Shown in pieces: positions 8,637 to 16,255 of a stretch of DNA of 33,322 nt; position 1 is the first letter of the stretch, and every line of letters begins with the position of its first letter. The notes beneath the pieces were generated by a model, which made no database searches, had not been told where the DNA came from, and worked only from the letters and a program-made list of their open reading frames with translations. Source of the stretch: Ignavibacteria bacterium (GTDB taxonomy: Bacteria; Bacteroidota; Ignavibacteria; Kapaibacteriales; UBA2268); assembly GCA_026416955.1 (NCBI GenBank), contig JAOAEE010000077.1:1-33322 (forward strand). Direction: 5' to 3'. The translations under genes were made by a program, and so were the position numbers.

Positions 8637-9914
8637 TTATTTTTTCTTGAATACATACTTAGTAGTATCGACTTTGATTGGTGAACCATCTTTCAAAAGT
8701 TTACTTACTGCCATAAAACTACCAGAAATCACTTCTTGTCCTTCTTGCAGTCCTTCAATGATTTCTATGAACCCTTTGTCGCTAATTCCAGTTTTAACTT
8801 TCACCATTTTGGCTTTACCTTTTTCGTTTAGGAAAACGACGGAGGGTGGGGTTTTCTTGAACATTTTTTGTTCGGTATTTTCCTTTTCTATTTCACCAGA
8901 AATTACATCCGATTTGGGAGTAAATCCTTCCATACGAACTGTTACTGCTTGCAATGGTACTGCAAGAACATTTTCCCTTTTCTGGGTTTGAATTTCAGCA
9001 TTACAACTCATTCCCGGTCGCAATCTTCTGTCGGGTTTTAAAAAACGAACTTTTACTTTGAAGTTTGTAACTTCGTCCTGGGTGCCAAGTTTGCTTGCAA
9101 TAGCACTATGGCCAGTTTCAACCACAACACCTTTGAATATTTCGTCTGGAATTGCATCGACTTCAATGTTTGCCGAATCGCCAACTTTTACATTGACAAT
9201 ATCGTTTTCATCGACTTCAACAATTGCATTCATAACCGAAAGGTCGGCAATTTGCATTATTTCGGTTCCAGCCATTTGTGCAGTTCCGACTACCTTTTCT
9301 CCTTTTTCAACGGAAAGTGAAGTAACAACACCATTAATTGGAGAGTAAATAGTGGTTCTTTCGAAACTTTTTTGCATTTGTTTATAAGCAGCAAGTGCTT
9401 GCTGGTAGTTCGAAAGGCTGGCATTGTAGGAACCAAGAGCCCTTTCGTAATTCGCTTTTGCCAATTCTAGCTCTTGCTTAGAAGCAAATTCTTTTTGATA
9501 GAGTTCGGTCACTCGGCGAAGTTCGTTTTCGGTGCGTACTTTTTCTGCCAAAGCGATTTCAATTTGTACTTTTGCAGCCTCTGCAGCTGCTTTAAATTGT
9601 TCAAGTTGGGTTTCAAAGATATCGGGCTTAATTCGCACCAAGAGTTGTCCAGCTCGCACTGTATCTCCTTCGCGAACTCCAAGGAAAATTATTTCACCAC
9701 TTGTTTCCGATGATACTTTTACTTTCGTTTCTGGTTCAATTTTTCCAACTGCAGAAACAGTTTGTATTATGGTTCTCCTTTCTACTTTTGAAGTTGTAAC
9801 TTTGATAACTTCATCTTTGTTTCCAGATACAAAAGAAATTACTACAATTGAAATTACAAGTAGAATAACAATAGCTAGGATGATTCTTCTTTTTTTGGAT
9901 TTTCTTTTTGCCAT
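8637..9914 (-). CDS. Periplasmic adaptor (membrane fusion protein) of the MacA/HlyD family
   Basis: A 425-residue adaptor linking the ABC permeases to the outer-membrane channel. Residues 1-10 are very basic, 11-29 are the membrane anchor, and the periplasmic part has the usual order: a split lipoyl domain (about 60-105 and 190-215, with ETSGEIIFLGVREGD and SPINGVVTSLSVEKGE), an alpha-helical hairpin between them (about 113-190, Glu/Ala/Lys-rich), a beta-barrel (IVEVDENDIVNVKVGD, then RLRPGMSCNAEI) and a membrane-proximal domain near the C terminus (TGISDKGFIEIIEGLQEGQEV). The hairpin is of MacA-like length. It lies between the RDD protein gene (6-base gap) and the ATPase gene (9-base gap) in the same operon. 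An insertion of about 30 residues around 330-355 looks lineage-specific. Confidence 0.92.
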   Translation of the reverse strand: MAKRKSKKRRIILAIVILLVISIVVISFVSGNKDEVIKVTTSKVERRTIIQTVSAVGKIEPETKVKVSSETSGEIIFLGVREGDTVRAGQLLVRIKPDIFETQLEQFKAAAEAAKVQIEIALAEKVRTENELRRVTELYQKEFASKQELELAKANYERALGSYNASLSNYQQALAAYKQMQKSFERTTIYSPINGVVTSLSVEKGEKVVGTAQMAGTEIMQIADLSVMNAIVEVDENDIVNVKVGDSANIEVDAIPDEIFKGVVVETGHSAIASKLGTQDEVTNFKVKVRFLKPDRRLRPGMSCNAEIQTQKRENVLAVPLQAVTVRMEGFTPKSDVISGEIEKENTEQKMFKKTPPSVVFLNEKGKAKMVKVKTGISDKGFIEIIEGLQEGQEVISGSFMAVSKLLKDGSPIKVDTTKYVFKKK

Positions 9915-9920
9915 ATTATT

Positions 9921-10652
9921 TTACTCCTGAATTGTCTGCTCCTTAGTTTTATCTTGGTTAAGTTCTTCCAAAATTTCTGTTTTAAAAACAGCAGTTTTGG
10001 CGATAATATCTTGCAAATTTTGTTTATTCCTTCCGAAAATTAAAAGAAAACCAAAAAAGATTGCAAGCCCAAAAATTGAATTTAGAACATTGAATAATGA
10101 TAGACCAGAAATAACCCAGATTAATGTCATAATACTGCTGGAATTTTTTACTAAATATCTTGTCCAAAGTACAATTTGGGGTGCATTTTTTCCATCTACA
10201 CTTGCAATTTTTAAACCAAGTAGGTATTTTCCCAAAGAAATACCATAAAAGGCTTCGGAAAGGAAATAGATTAGATAAAGAATTGCAGGAAATGCAAAGT
10301 TTAAAGCATTTGCCCTAAAGAAGTTTTCTTGAAATTCTGAAATTGCTTCTTTGTCGGTACCGATATTTCTAAGTTCTTGGAAAAACTCGATGTAGGAATC
10401 GAAAAACCCAGTGAATTTATAAAATGCAATAACAATTACGACGAGAATTAATGTATCAACAAGCGCGGCAAGAAAACGCTTGCCAAAGTTTGCACGAAGT
10501 TCGATTGTTTGTTCTTGAGTGTATAGCTTGGTAATCTTTGATAGACGCTGTTTTTCTTCGTCCGAAAGTTTTTCGTAGCACGATTTGCAAATTGTTGGTG
10601 TCGCAAAAAAGTAGGTTGAAGGATAGTCGTTGTTACATTTCTCGCAAATCAT
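9921..10652 (-). CDS. RDD family membrane protein with N-terminal zinc ribbon
   Basis: A 243-residue protein. The N terminus has four cysteines as CxxC-x15-CxxC (Cys3, Cys6, Cys22, Cys25), a probable zinc-binding ribbon in the cytoplasm. Residues about 52-225 form an RDD domain: the start FGKRFLAALVDTLIL contains the family Arg and Asp, followed by hydrophobic spans near 62-82, 120-140 and 173-205. RDD proteins are poorly understood; some have been linked to ion transport. What is unusual is the position: it lies inside the exporter operon, 7 bases after the TolC-type gene and 6 bases before the adaptor gene. It may be an accessory or assembly factor for this exporter, which is inference from context only. 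Confidence 0.8.
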   Translation of the reverse strand: MICEKCNNDYPSTYFFATPTICKSCYEKLSDEEKQRLSKITKLYTQEQTIELRANFGKRFLAALVDTLILVVIVIAFYKFTGFFDSYIEFFQELRNIGTDKEAISEFQENFFRANALNFAFPAILYLIYFLSEAFYGISLGKYLLGLKIASVDGKNAPQIVLWTRYLVKNSSSIMTLIWVISGLSLFNVLNSIFGLAIFFGFLLIFGRNKQNLQDIIAKTAVFKTEILEELNQDKTKEQTIQE

Positions 10653-10659
10653 TTTAAAC

Positions 10660-12015
10660 CTATTTATTTGTTAAATTTCCTATAGCAAATTGGATTTCTT
10701 TTTGGGCAAGAAAATAATTATACTCGGCATTAATGTAATTAATCTTGGCATTCATCAATAGATTGTTTGCGTAAACATAGTCTACAATACCAATCGAGCC
10801 AACTCGGTATCTTTCAGTAGCGCTTTCATAGTTTTTTTGGGCAGATTCTAATGATTTCTTAGTTGCAACAAGTTGTTTCTCGGCGGCCTCAAGATTGTTT
10901 AATGATTGAATTATTTGATTTCGTATATTTTGTTCTAGTTGGAGTTTTTGCATTTCAAGTTGAAGTAGTTGTGCTTTTGCTAACTCAATTTGGTAGTTGG
11001 ACTTAAAATTTTCAAATATTGGAATTCGAAGTGAAAGTCCAACGAAGGAACGACCTAATTCTGAAAATTTTCTGAACTCGTTGTTAGCCCAGGACCAACC
11101 ACCGTATGCAGTAAGAGAAGGAAAATATCCTGAGCGAGCAACAGTAAGGTTTGCTCGGCTCGAAGTAATTTGTTGGTCGAGAGCAATTACATCGTAACGT
11201 TTGGCAAGTGCCATCCGAACAAGTTCTTCGAAATTACCAAGTTCATTTCGAAATTTTTTTACTTCTTCATCAGAAAAATTAGTCTTTACATCGCTTTCAT
11301 TTACATCGATATCAAGTTCTGGATTTAATCCCATAGAAACCAAAAGCATTGCTTTAGCGTTTTTTAAATCATTTTCTGCTTGAATTATTAGTATTTCTTT
11401 GTTTGCTAATTCTGCTTCTTGCGATAGAACATTGGAATAGGGCAGAGAGCCTGCTTGGTATTTGGCTTTGATTCTTTCCAATTCTTTGCTTGCGACTTCC
11501 AAATCTTGTTTTCGGGCACCAAGAATTTTCTTAGCCCTCAGTACATTGATGTATGTTTTATAAACATTTAGTTCAATCTCTTGCAAGGTGTATGAATATT
11601 TCGAATAGACTGAATTTAGGTTTTCCTTTGCAGAACTATATTGTGCCTCTCTCGAAAAGCCATCAAAAAGATTGTAACTAAGAGAAAGGCCCATATTGTA
11701 AGAATTTGGTTCTATTTTTCCAACGACAATAGTTTGTCCACCAATGTTGATTTTTTGACCGCTTTCAACGTTTAATTGCCTTGTATAGCCCATATTGAAA
11801 CTTGCCGAAGGAAGAAAGTTGCCAAAAGCCGAGGTTATTTCTGCTCCAGCAGTTGAAATTTGTGATTCAACAATTTTTATTTGTGGATTCTTTTCTCTTG
11901 CTATTGATAAGCATTCTTGCAGCGAATAAATTCGAACTTTACCTTTTTCCTGTGAAACTAAAATAGTATATCCAAAATTAATAATTAATAATAACCAAAT
12001 AAAAAACTTTTTCAT
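10660..12015 (-). CDS. TolC family outer-membrane efflux protein
   Basis: A 451-residue outer-membrane factor. Residues 1 to about 21 are a signal peptide (basic start, hydrophobic core, cleavage near LVSQE). The mature chain shows the TolC pattern of two similar halves made of long heptad-rich helices with short beta strands: one half begins YSLQECLSIAREKNPQIKI, the second includes MALAKRYDVIALDQQI and ends near YNYFLAQKEIQFAIGNL. TolC proteins trimerise into a barrel and periplasmic tunnel. It is the first gene of the six-gene exporter operon and therefore the dedicated channel partner of the downstream adaptor and ABC subunits. A -7-like box lies 23-30 bases before its ATG. Confidence 0.93.
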   Translation of the reverse strand: MKKFFIWLLLIINFGYTILVSQEKGKVRIYSLQECLSIAREKNPQIKIVESQISTAGAEITSAFGNFLPSASFNMGYTRQLNVESGQKINIGGQTIVVGKIEPNSYNMGLSLSYNLFDGFSREAQYSSAKENLNSVYSKYSYTLQEIELNVYKTYINVLRAKKILGARKQDLEVASKELERIKAKYQAGSLPYSNVLSQEAELANKEILIIQAENDLKNAKAMLLVSMGLNPELDIDVNESDVKTNFSDEEVKKFRNELGNFEELVRMALAKRYDVIALDQQITSSRANLTVARSGYFPSLTAYGGWSWANNEFRKFSELGRSFVGLSLRIPIFENFKSNYQIELAKAQLLQLEMQKLQLEQNIRNQIIQSLNNLEAAEKQLVATKKSLESAQKNYESATERYRVGSIGIVDYVYANNLLMNAKINYINAEYNYFLAQKEIQFAIGNLTNK

Positions 12016-12037
12016 TTTAAAGCCAAATAAAACAAAT

Positions 12038-12045
12038 CAAATTTA
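12038..12045 (-). promoter_or_regulatory. -7 box for the exporter operon
   Basis: The minus strand reads TAAATTTG here, an exact match to TAnnTTTG and the same octamer as in the promoter at 2922. The TolC-type ATG is at 12015, giving a short leader of about 15 bases. No -33 TTG is visible at the expected distance. Confidence 0.42.
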
Positions 12046-12099
12046 CGGATAAATAAAAGAAATGTTACAGTAATTGTTAAAATATGTTAATTCAAGAAA

Positions 12100-12747
12100 T
12101 CAAGAGAAAGAGGAACGCGATAAATCCATTTTGGAGGTTTTGGGAAGAATCCCTTTCTTTCGTCGAATTGCTCTAATAATAATAAATGCAATTGAGCCAG
12201 CAATAATAAGTGTCATTAAAAATTTACCAGTGTCGAATGTAGGTGGGTAATATGTTACAGTTCCATCTTCATTGACAACTTTGATAGGTTGGGAGTAGTA
12301 GAATGCTGGATGGAAAGGTAAAGCCCAAAGCCAAGATGTATGCCCCATTAAGTATCCCATCATTAAACCACTTGCAAAATCTCCATAATCGTAGACCCTT
12401 GCGTTTGCTGGTAGGTTTGGGATTTCTCGGGGGGTAAGTACTTTCCTTGGCACTCCGTATTTACTTTGAATTTGGCTTCTATTGTAAATAGAAGTTGCCG
12501 AACCACCAAAACTTCTTGTTTGTGGGTTATTGTAACTTCTCATAGGCGTGGAGTATCTTGGGGAAGAAGATGGGTTTCGAAATGAGCGGGTTCCTCCGAA
12601 AGATTTTGTGCCACCAAAACTTCGACTATAACTTCGCGTGCCACCAAAACTTCCCTTCCCACCTTTTGCAAATAGCAAATCTATGGGAAATGAAAAGAGA
12701 AGGAGTGAAATAGAAAGTAACCAAATCAACCAATTTATTTTTTTCAT
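12100..12747 (-). CDS. Secreted or membrane protein with Gly/Ser/Phe-rich repeats, unknown function
   Basis: A 215-residue protein. Residues 1-28 form a signal peptide or anchor ending FAKGG. Residues about 29-80 are low complexity, with repeats of SFGGT(R/K)S interrupted by Ser, Arg, Tyr and Asn; at DNA level the string CCACCAAAACTTC recurs on the plus strand (12504, 12611 and 12641). A conserved-looking middle follows (VLTPREIPNLPANARVYDY, MGYLMGHTSWLWALPFHPAFYY), then one membrane span at about 178-195 and a basic tail. Similar SFGG-type stretches are common in small bacterial membrane proteins of unknown role. Its ATG shares one base with the stop of the upstream gene (TAATG), so the two are translationally coupled and probably act together. 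I do not recognise a family. Confidence 0.6.
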   Translation of the reverse strand: MKKINWLIWLLSISLLLFSFPIDLLFAKGGKGSFGGTRSYSRSFGGTKSFGGTRSFRNPSSSPRYSTPMRSYNNPQTRSFGGSATSIYNRSQIQSKYGVPRKVLTPREIPNLPANARVYDYGDFASGLMMGYLMGHTSWLWALPFHPAFYYSQPIKVVNEDGTVTYYPPTFDTGKFLMTLIIAGSIAFIIIRAIRRKKGILPKTSKMDLSRSSFS

Positions 12748-13223
12748 TAGAAAATCTCCTCTGTTTTTATTACATTACCCGGATAACGAAAAGTAAATGT
12801 TGCTTTGAACACTGCACCTTCCGAATATTTCTCCTTTTTAAAGAGCGAAACAATCGAAGATTTATTTTTCTTTGGCGATTTAATATGGACAAAAAGATTT
12901 ACCAAACCGTCGAGGACTTCGTTATCGAAAAAAACAGTCGTATTTTCAATATCCCCATCGCTTTCAATTGTTAAAAGGTGGAGCTGTTGGGCTTCTTCTT
13001 CCGTAAAGACTGGTTCACGGAATTGGATATTGTCTAAATAGTCGAGAAAAGGATTTTTGATATACTCTTGACCATCGATTCCTGTGTAGGAAATAACCGA
13101 GTCGAAGGTACCATCCTCACTTAGGTTTAGAAAAAGTTCGCTCAAACCAGATACTTGCTGACCATTGTAATAAACTGCTGTCATTTCAATTGTTCCATTG
13201 CTTTCTATAGATAAAACAGCCAT
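12747..13223 (-). CDS. Unknown protein with internal duplication
   Basis: A 158-residue cytoplasmic-looking protein (no signal peptide or membrane span) that I do not recognise. It carries two copies of one motif: residues about 4-33 (LSIESNGTIEMTAVYYNGQQ, then VSGLSELFLNL) and about 84-115 (LTIESDGDIENTTVFFDNEV, then LDGLVNLFVHI). Each copy is followed by beta-like sequence, and the second copy by a Lys-rich loop before the C-terminal AVFKATFTFRYPGNVI. It therefore probably folds as a tandem of a small alpha/beta or all-beta domain. The stop overlaps the start of the downstream repeat-rich membrane protein as TAATG. An alternative start is not obvious; the first residues already belong to repeat one. 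Confidence 0.6.
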   Translation of the reverse strand: MAVLSIESNGTIEMTAVYYNGQQVSGLSELFLNLSEDGTFDSVISYTGIDGQEYIKNPFLDYLDNIQFREPVFTEEEAQQLHLLTIESDGDIENTTVFFDNEVLDGLVNLFVHIKSPKKNKSSIVSLFKKEKYSEGAVFKATFTFRYPGNVIKTEEIF

Positions 13224-13281
13224 AAAAACTAACCAAATAAAACAACAAATTAATTAAAGATTTCTACTTAATCACTAAAAA

Positions 13282-13569
13282 TTAATCACAAAAGAACAAA
13301 AATTGGAACCAAGGATAAATATTTTCGTATTTGATAAACTTGTACGCAGAGAATGTAATACTTGAAAGTAGTATGGATAAAAGAACAACAGAAAGAGTTG
13401 CTATAGCCTTTTTGGGCTTTAGAAGTAATATACCAGCGAAAAGAAAAATTAATGGAAATAATTTTAAGTTGAAATGGTAAGGATGCGTGTAGTATGGAAT
13501 AAGGTCGAAAATATAGAATAAACCAAGGGAAATAAAAAAAATGCCCCAAAAAAGTTTGGAATTATTCAT
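13282..13569 (-). CDS. Small membrane protein, LiaI/LiaF-like transmembrane segment
   Basis: A 95-residue protein with three hydrophobic spans (about 5-25, 34-50 and 56-76). The first, LFWGIFFISLGLFYIFDLI, and the second with PLIFLFAGILLL resemble the membrane part of LiaI/LiaF-like proteins (DUF5668 type), which often occur with PspC proteins in cell-envelope stress loci. Its start overlaps the end of the PspC gene by eight bases, so translation is coupled. The chain ends in FFCD shortly after the last span, so there is no soluble domain. The family link is by eye and moderate; the physical link with PspC is clear. Confidence 0.62.
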   Translation of the reverse strand: MNNSKLFWGIFFISLGLFYIFDLIPYYTHPYHFNLKLFPLIFLFAGILLLKPKKAIATLSVVLLSILLSSITFSAYKFIKYENIYPWFQFLFFCD

Positions 13570-14020
13570 TCTTTATTTCCTTCTTAAGTAAATTTTCCTC
13601 ACGGGTAGTGTAGAAAAGTACGAGTAATCCCAAAGTTATTAATACCATTGGAATCCACATTCTTCCCGATAACCAAAAGAAAAGATTATCCATAGTAGCA
13701 AAAATACCAGTTACGATTAGAATTATTGCTAAAATTTCTCTTACTCTTTTACTTCGAACTTGTTTCTTTCGAGCGACAAGACTTTCGTCAATATTTTGTT
13801 CTTCGTTTTCACTTATTGTTGTTTCGGAACCGTCTTCTTGTTTTACTGGCATAGCAATCCAAAAGAATATGTAAATCAATATGCTAATTCCCCAAACCAA
13901 TGCTGTTGCTAAAAAAATTACTCTAAGAATTACCACGTCGATATCAAAGTAATCGGAAAGACCACTACAAACACCAGCAATTACTTTTTCTTTTTTGTTT
14001 CTATAGAGCTCTGTTTTCAT
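13562..14020 (-). CDS. PspC domain membrane protein
   Basis: A 152-residue protein whose first 60 residues are a PspC domain: YRNKKEKVIAGVCSGLSDYF, then DIDVVILRVIFL and a membrane span ending IYIFFWIAMP. An acidic linker (about 62-80), a basic patch (ARKKQVRSKR) and two more spans near 95-113 and 118-138 follow. In Proteobacteria PspC senses inner-membrane damage with PspB; in other phyla PspC proteins occur alone or with LiaI/LiaF-like partners. The small membrane protein gene overlapping its 3' end fits the latter type. The histidine kinase gene upstream ends 94 bases away on the same strand, and a TAATTTTG box lies in that gap, so the pair may have its own promoter. Its role in envelope stress is inferred from the family. 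Confidence 0.85.
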   Translation of the reverse strand: MKTELYRNKKEKVIAGVCSGLSDYFDIDVVILRVIFLATALVWGISILIYIFFWIAMPVKQEDGSETTISENEEQNIDESLVARKKQVRSKRVREILAIILIVTGIFATMDNLFFWLSGRMWIPMVLITLGLLVLFYTTREENLLKKEIKNE

Positions 14021-14069
14021 TAAATCACCAAGGTTTTTAAATAATTACGAAAATCCATTACTATTGTTT

Positions 14070-14077
14070 CAAAATTA
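14070..14077 (-). promoter_or_regulatory. -7 box upstream of the PspC gene
   Basis: The minus strand reads TAATTTTG, an exact TAnnTTTG match, 50 bases before the PspC ATG at 14020 and downstream of the kinase stop. No -33 TTG is seen at the normal spacing. It would let the PspC pair be transcribed separately from the kinase. Confidence 0.42.
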
Positions 14078-14114
14078 ATAAAATAGATGAGTAAAAAAAT
14101 GTATAAGGATGAAA

Positions 14115-15857
14115 TTAATTTACTAATGGTAGGGAAAAGTAAAAGGTGGTTCCTTTATTTACTTCACTTTCAACCCAAATTTTTCCCCCATTTTTTTCGA
14201 CAAAATCCTTGCAAAGCAATAAACCTAAACCCGTCCCAGATTCATTATTTGTACCCTTTGTCGAAATTTTATAATCCAAGTTGAAAAGTTTATTAATATT
14301 TTCTTTTGGTATTCCAATTCCAGTGTCTTGAACCGAAATTATGCAGTGGCTTTCGTTTTTTTGTAAATCAATTGTAATCTTTCCACCATTGTTTGTAAAT
14401 TTAATTGCATTACTTGCTAAATTTCTTAAAACTGTTGTTATCATAAATACATCGGCAAAAACCACACAATTATTTGGAACTTTATTAATTAATGCGATAT
14501 TCTTGGCTTTTGCTTGGGAATGAAGGTGATTAAGTACTGTTTCGACAACATAATTTATATCGAACTCTTGTGGATTAAATGTGGTTCGTTTTAACTGTGT
14601 GAAAGACCATTGAAGCAAATTTTCTAAAAGGTCGTACACCGAAACAGCGGAATGTTGGAGTTCTTCCAGAAACTCTTTTTTTTCTTCTTCCGAAAAGGTT
14701 TGATAATTTTTATTTAAGTATTCAATCATTGTTTTGAAATTTGAAACTGGATTTTTTAAGTCGTGTGCAATTATCGAGAATAAGCGGTCCTTTGTTGTAT
14801 TTATTGTTTTTAATTCATTATTCATTTTCTCCAATTCTTCGTTCTTTTTGAGAATTAAATAATTGTTTTGTTCAAGATTGTTGACCATATTGTTGAAAAA
14901 ATCTGCAAGAATGGAAAATTCATCGTTTGTATTAATCTCGACCTTGACTTTCAAATTACCATTTGCAACTTGTAAAGTTGCTTTTTGAAGTTCATTTACT
15001 GGTTTTGTAATTGTTTGTGCATATATTAAAGTCAGAATAAAGCCCATTAGCACAGAAATAAACATAATTGGATTGACAACCTTATAAGCTGTTTCGGCTT
15101 CTTGGGTTAATTTTTCAAGTTCTTTATCCAATAGTAAACTCAATCTTTTTTGATTATTATGTATCGATAAATATGATTGTCGATATTTAAAATAGGAGTG
15201 GAAATAGTTTTCGAAACTTTTAATGTAATTATTGAGGTATTGTTTTACAAAATCTACCGAGGTATAAATTCTATTTATCCTTTTGCTTAATAATTCAATA
15301 TTTTGCTGAACTTGTTCAACATATTCTTTTCGGTGTCGAAGAAGAAAATCCTTTTCCCTTCTTCTGGCTTGTAGCAAATAGAAGAGCGATTTGTAATCCT
15401 TAGCGTGGATAAAGAATTTTTCCAATTTATGGATGTTCTTTCTGAATTCACCTTCCAAACCCTCGTTTTCCGAAAGACCCAATTCAAGTAAATTTTCTAA
15501 AAATGAATTAATGTTTTTTCTATAATTCTCAAATTCTTTGTTAAATTCTTCATTTTTTTGGAAATTTAGAATATGAGTCAAACTATCGATTGAATTAAGT
15601 CTTTCTACAATTTTTGCCTTGTCGGAATAGTACGTTTGGTTAAGGTTGTCGCGAACTCTTTCTGCCATTGAACGAAGAGTTTGGTTTAATTCGTTGAAAT
15701 GGATAATTATTTCGTTGAGTTTGTCTTTTTCCGATAATTTATTGTACGAATAGTTAAATAATAGGGATATTAAAATAATTACTATTATCAATATTCCAGA
15801 AAGTAACAACAACTTAAAAAACAAAGGGAAATTGAGTTTTCGATTAAATTTATTCAT
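14115..15857 (-). CDS. Membrane sensor histidine kinase, orphan
   Basis: A 580-residue hybrid-free sensor kinase. Order of parts: membrane span about 13-34; periplasmic all-helical sensor about 36-258, with ARRREKDFLLRHRKEYV near 164-180, a pattern typical of helical bimodular (HBM-like) ligand domains; second span about 262-282; HAMP about 283-335; coiled coil to 355; H-box SIIAHDLKNP with His365; N-box RNLASNAIKF with Asn483; G1 box DTGIGIP (511-517); and G2 box GTGLGL (541-546). It should autophosphorylate on His365 and pass the phosphate to an unknown regulator; no response-regulator gene is adjacent. Its downstream neighbours on the same strand are PspC and a LiaI-like protein, which would suit envelope sensing, but this is inference. 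The HBM assignment is by motif only. Confidence 0.92.
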   Translation of the reverse strand: MNKFNRKLNFPLFFKLLLLSGILIIVIILISLLFNYSYNKLSEKDKLNEIIIHFNELNQTLRSMAERVRDNLNQTYYSDKAKIVERLNSIDSLTHILNFQKNEEFNKEFENYRKNINSFLENLLELGLSENEGLEGEFRKNIHKLEKFFIHAKDYKSLFYLLQARRREKDFLLRHRKEYVEQVQQNIELLSKRINRIYTSVDFVKQYLNNYIKSFENYFHSYFKYRQSYLSIHNNQKRLSLLLDKELEKLTQEAETAYKVVNPIMFISVLMGFILTLIYAQTITKPVNELQKATLQVANGNLKVKVEINTNDEFSILADFFNNMVNNLEQNNYLILKKNEELEKMNNELKTINTTKDRLFSIIAHDLKNPVSNFKTMIEYLNKNYQTFSEEEKKEFLEELQHSAVSVYDLLENLLQWSFTQLKRTTFNPQEFDINYVVETVLNHLHSQAKAKNIALINKVPNNCVVFADVFMITTVLRNLASNAIKFTNNGGKITIDLQKNESHCIISVQDTGIGIPKENINKLFNLDYKISTKGTNNESGTGLGLLLCKDFVEKNGGKIWVESEVNKGTTFYFSLPLVN

Positions 15858-15998
15858 ATATAAAAATCAGCTTTTAAAAAATCTAAAATAGATACCAACT
15901 ATTAAGATTTTGTAAATATGTAAATTTGTTGCTTGTTTAGTAAAAACGTTTTCTTTTTATCGACTTCTCTTTTTCAACCTGGTAGTTTATTTCCATTG

Positions 15999-16006
15999 TA
16001 ACTTTG
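15999..16006 (+). promoter_or_regulatory. -7 box (distal) of the carbamoyl-phosphate operon
   Basis: TAACTTTG, an exact TAnnTTTG match, about 250 bases before the argF ATG. No TTG at the proper -33 distance. Transcripts from here would include both inverted repeats. Confidence 0.33.
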
Positions 16007-16039
16007 TACTTTCTTTTTTATTAGTAATCTTTTCTTTAT

Positions 16040-16047
16040 TAATTTTG
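16040..16047 (+). promoter_or_regulatory. -7 box (proximal) of the carbamoyl-phosphate operon
   Basis: TAATTTTG, the octamer seen upstream of several other genes here. Initiation near 16054 would give a leader of about 200 bases carrying both hairpins. No clear -33 element. Confidence 0.4.
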
Positions 16048-16107
16048 TAATTTATTTATTTCCTTATGTATAAACTTTGTTTAAAAACATTTAGTTCTAT
16101 TGAGAAA

Positions 16108-16173
16108 GGTAGCTTGAAATTGGTACTTAGGCTACCCAAAACCCGTGCATTGAAAATTCTACTTTTCAAGCAC
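16108..16173 (+). promoter_or_regulatory. Two tandem hairpins, candidate structured leader of the argF operon
   Basis: Hairpin one pairs GGTAGC (16108-16113) with GCTACC (16131-16136). Hairpin two pairs GTGC (16145-16148) and TTGAAAA (16150-16156) with TTTTCAA (16163-16169) and GCAC (16170-16173), 11 pairs with a single bulged A and a six-base loop TTCTAC. No T-tract follows either stem, so they do not look like ordinary terminators. I do not recognise a known riboswitch class. GCAT at 16147-16150 could alternatively pair with ATGC at 16184-16187. They could equally be a protein-binding site or a small RNA. Confidence 0.45.
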
Positions 16174-16255
16174 TATGTAACTGATGCTCCAATATAAATC
16201 CTTCCTTTTTGTTAACTCAATTTTGTTATTTTGTTAAATCTTTAGGTGTATTGTT

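Larger units (their letters stand above)
15858..16255. other. Non-coding region between the divergent kinase and carbamoyl-phosphate operons
   Basis: About 400 bases without a credible gene, very AT-rich at the left and right. On the plus strand it contains two exact TAnnTTTG boxes (15999-16006 and 16040-16047), a third near match (TAAACTTTG at 16071-16079), and two adjacent inverted repeats (16108-16136 and 16145-16173) in the only stretch with higher GC. The repeats lie between the boxes and the argF start, so they would be in a leader RNA. No promoter box was found for the kinase on the minus strand. Confidence 0.65.

Noticed and set aside
9532-9930. Open frame of 132 codons on the plus strand over the adaptor gene
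   Set aside because: It is antisense to the adaptor coding region with low-complexity Thr/Ser/Ile composition and no independent signal for a gene.
12500-12660. CRISPR-like direct repeats (CCACCAAAACTTC)
   Set aside because: The repeats are short, unevenly spaced, and encode SFGG motifs in a protein, so they are coding repeats.
16108-16173. Degenerate tRNA or known riboswitch
   Set aside because: There is no TTCGA-type T loop or 7-base acceptor pairing, and I could not match the two stems to a named riboswitch consensus.
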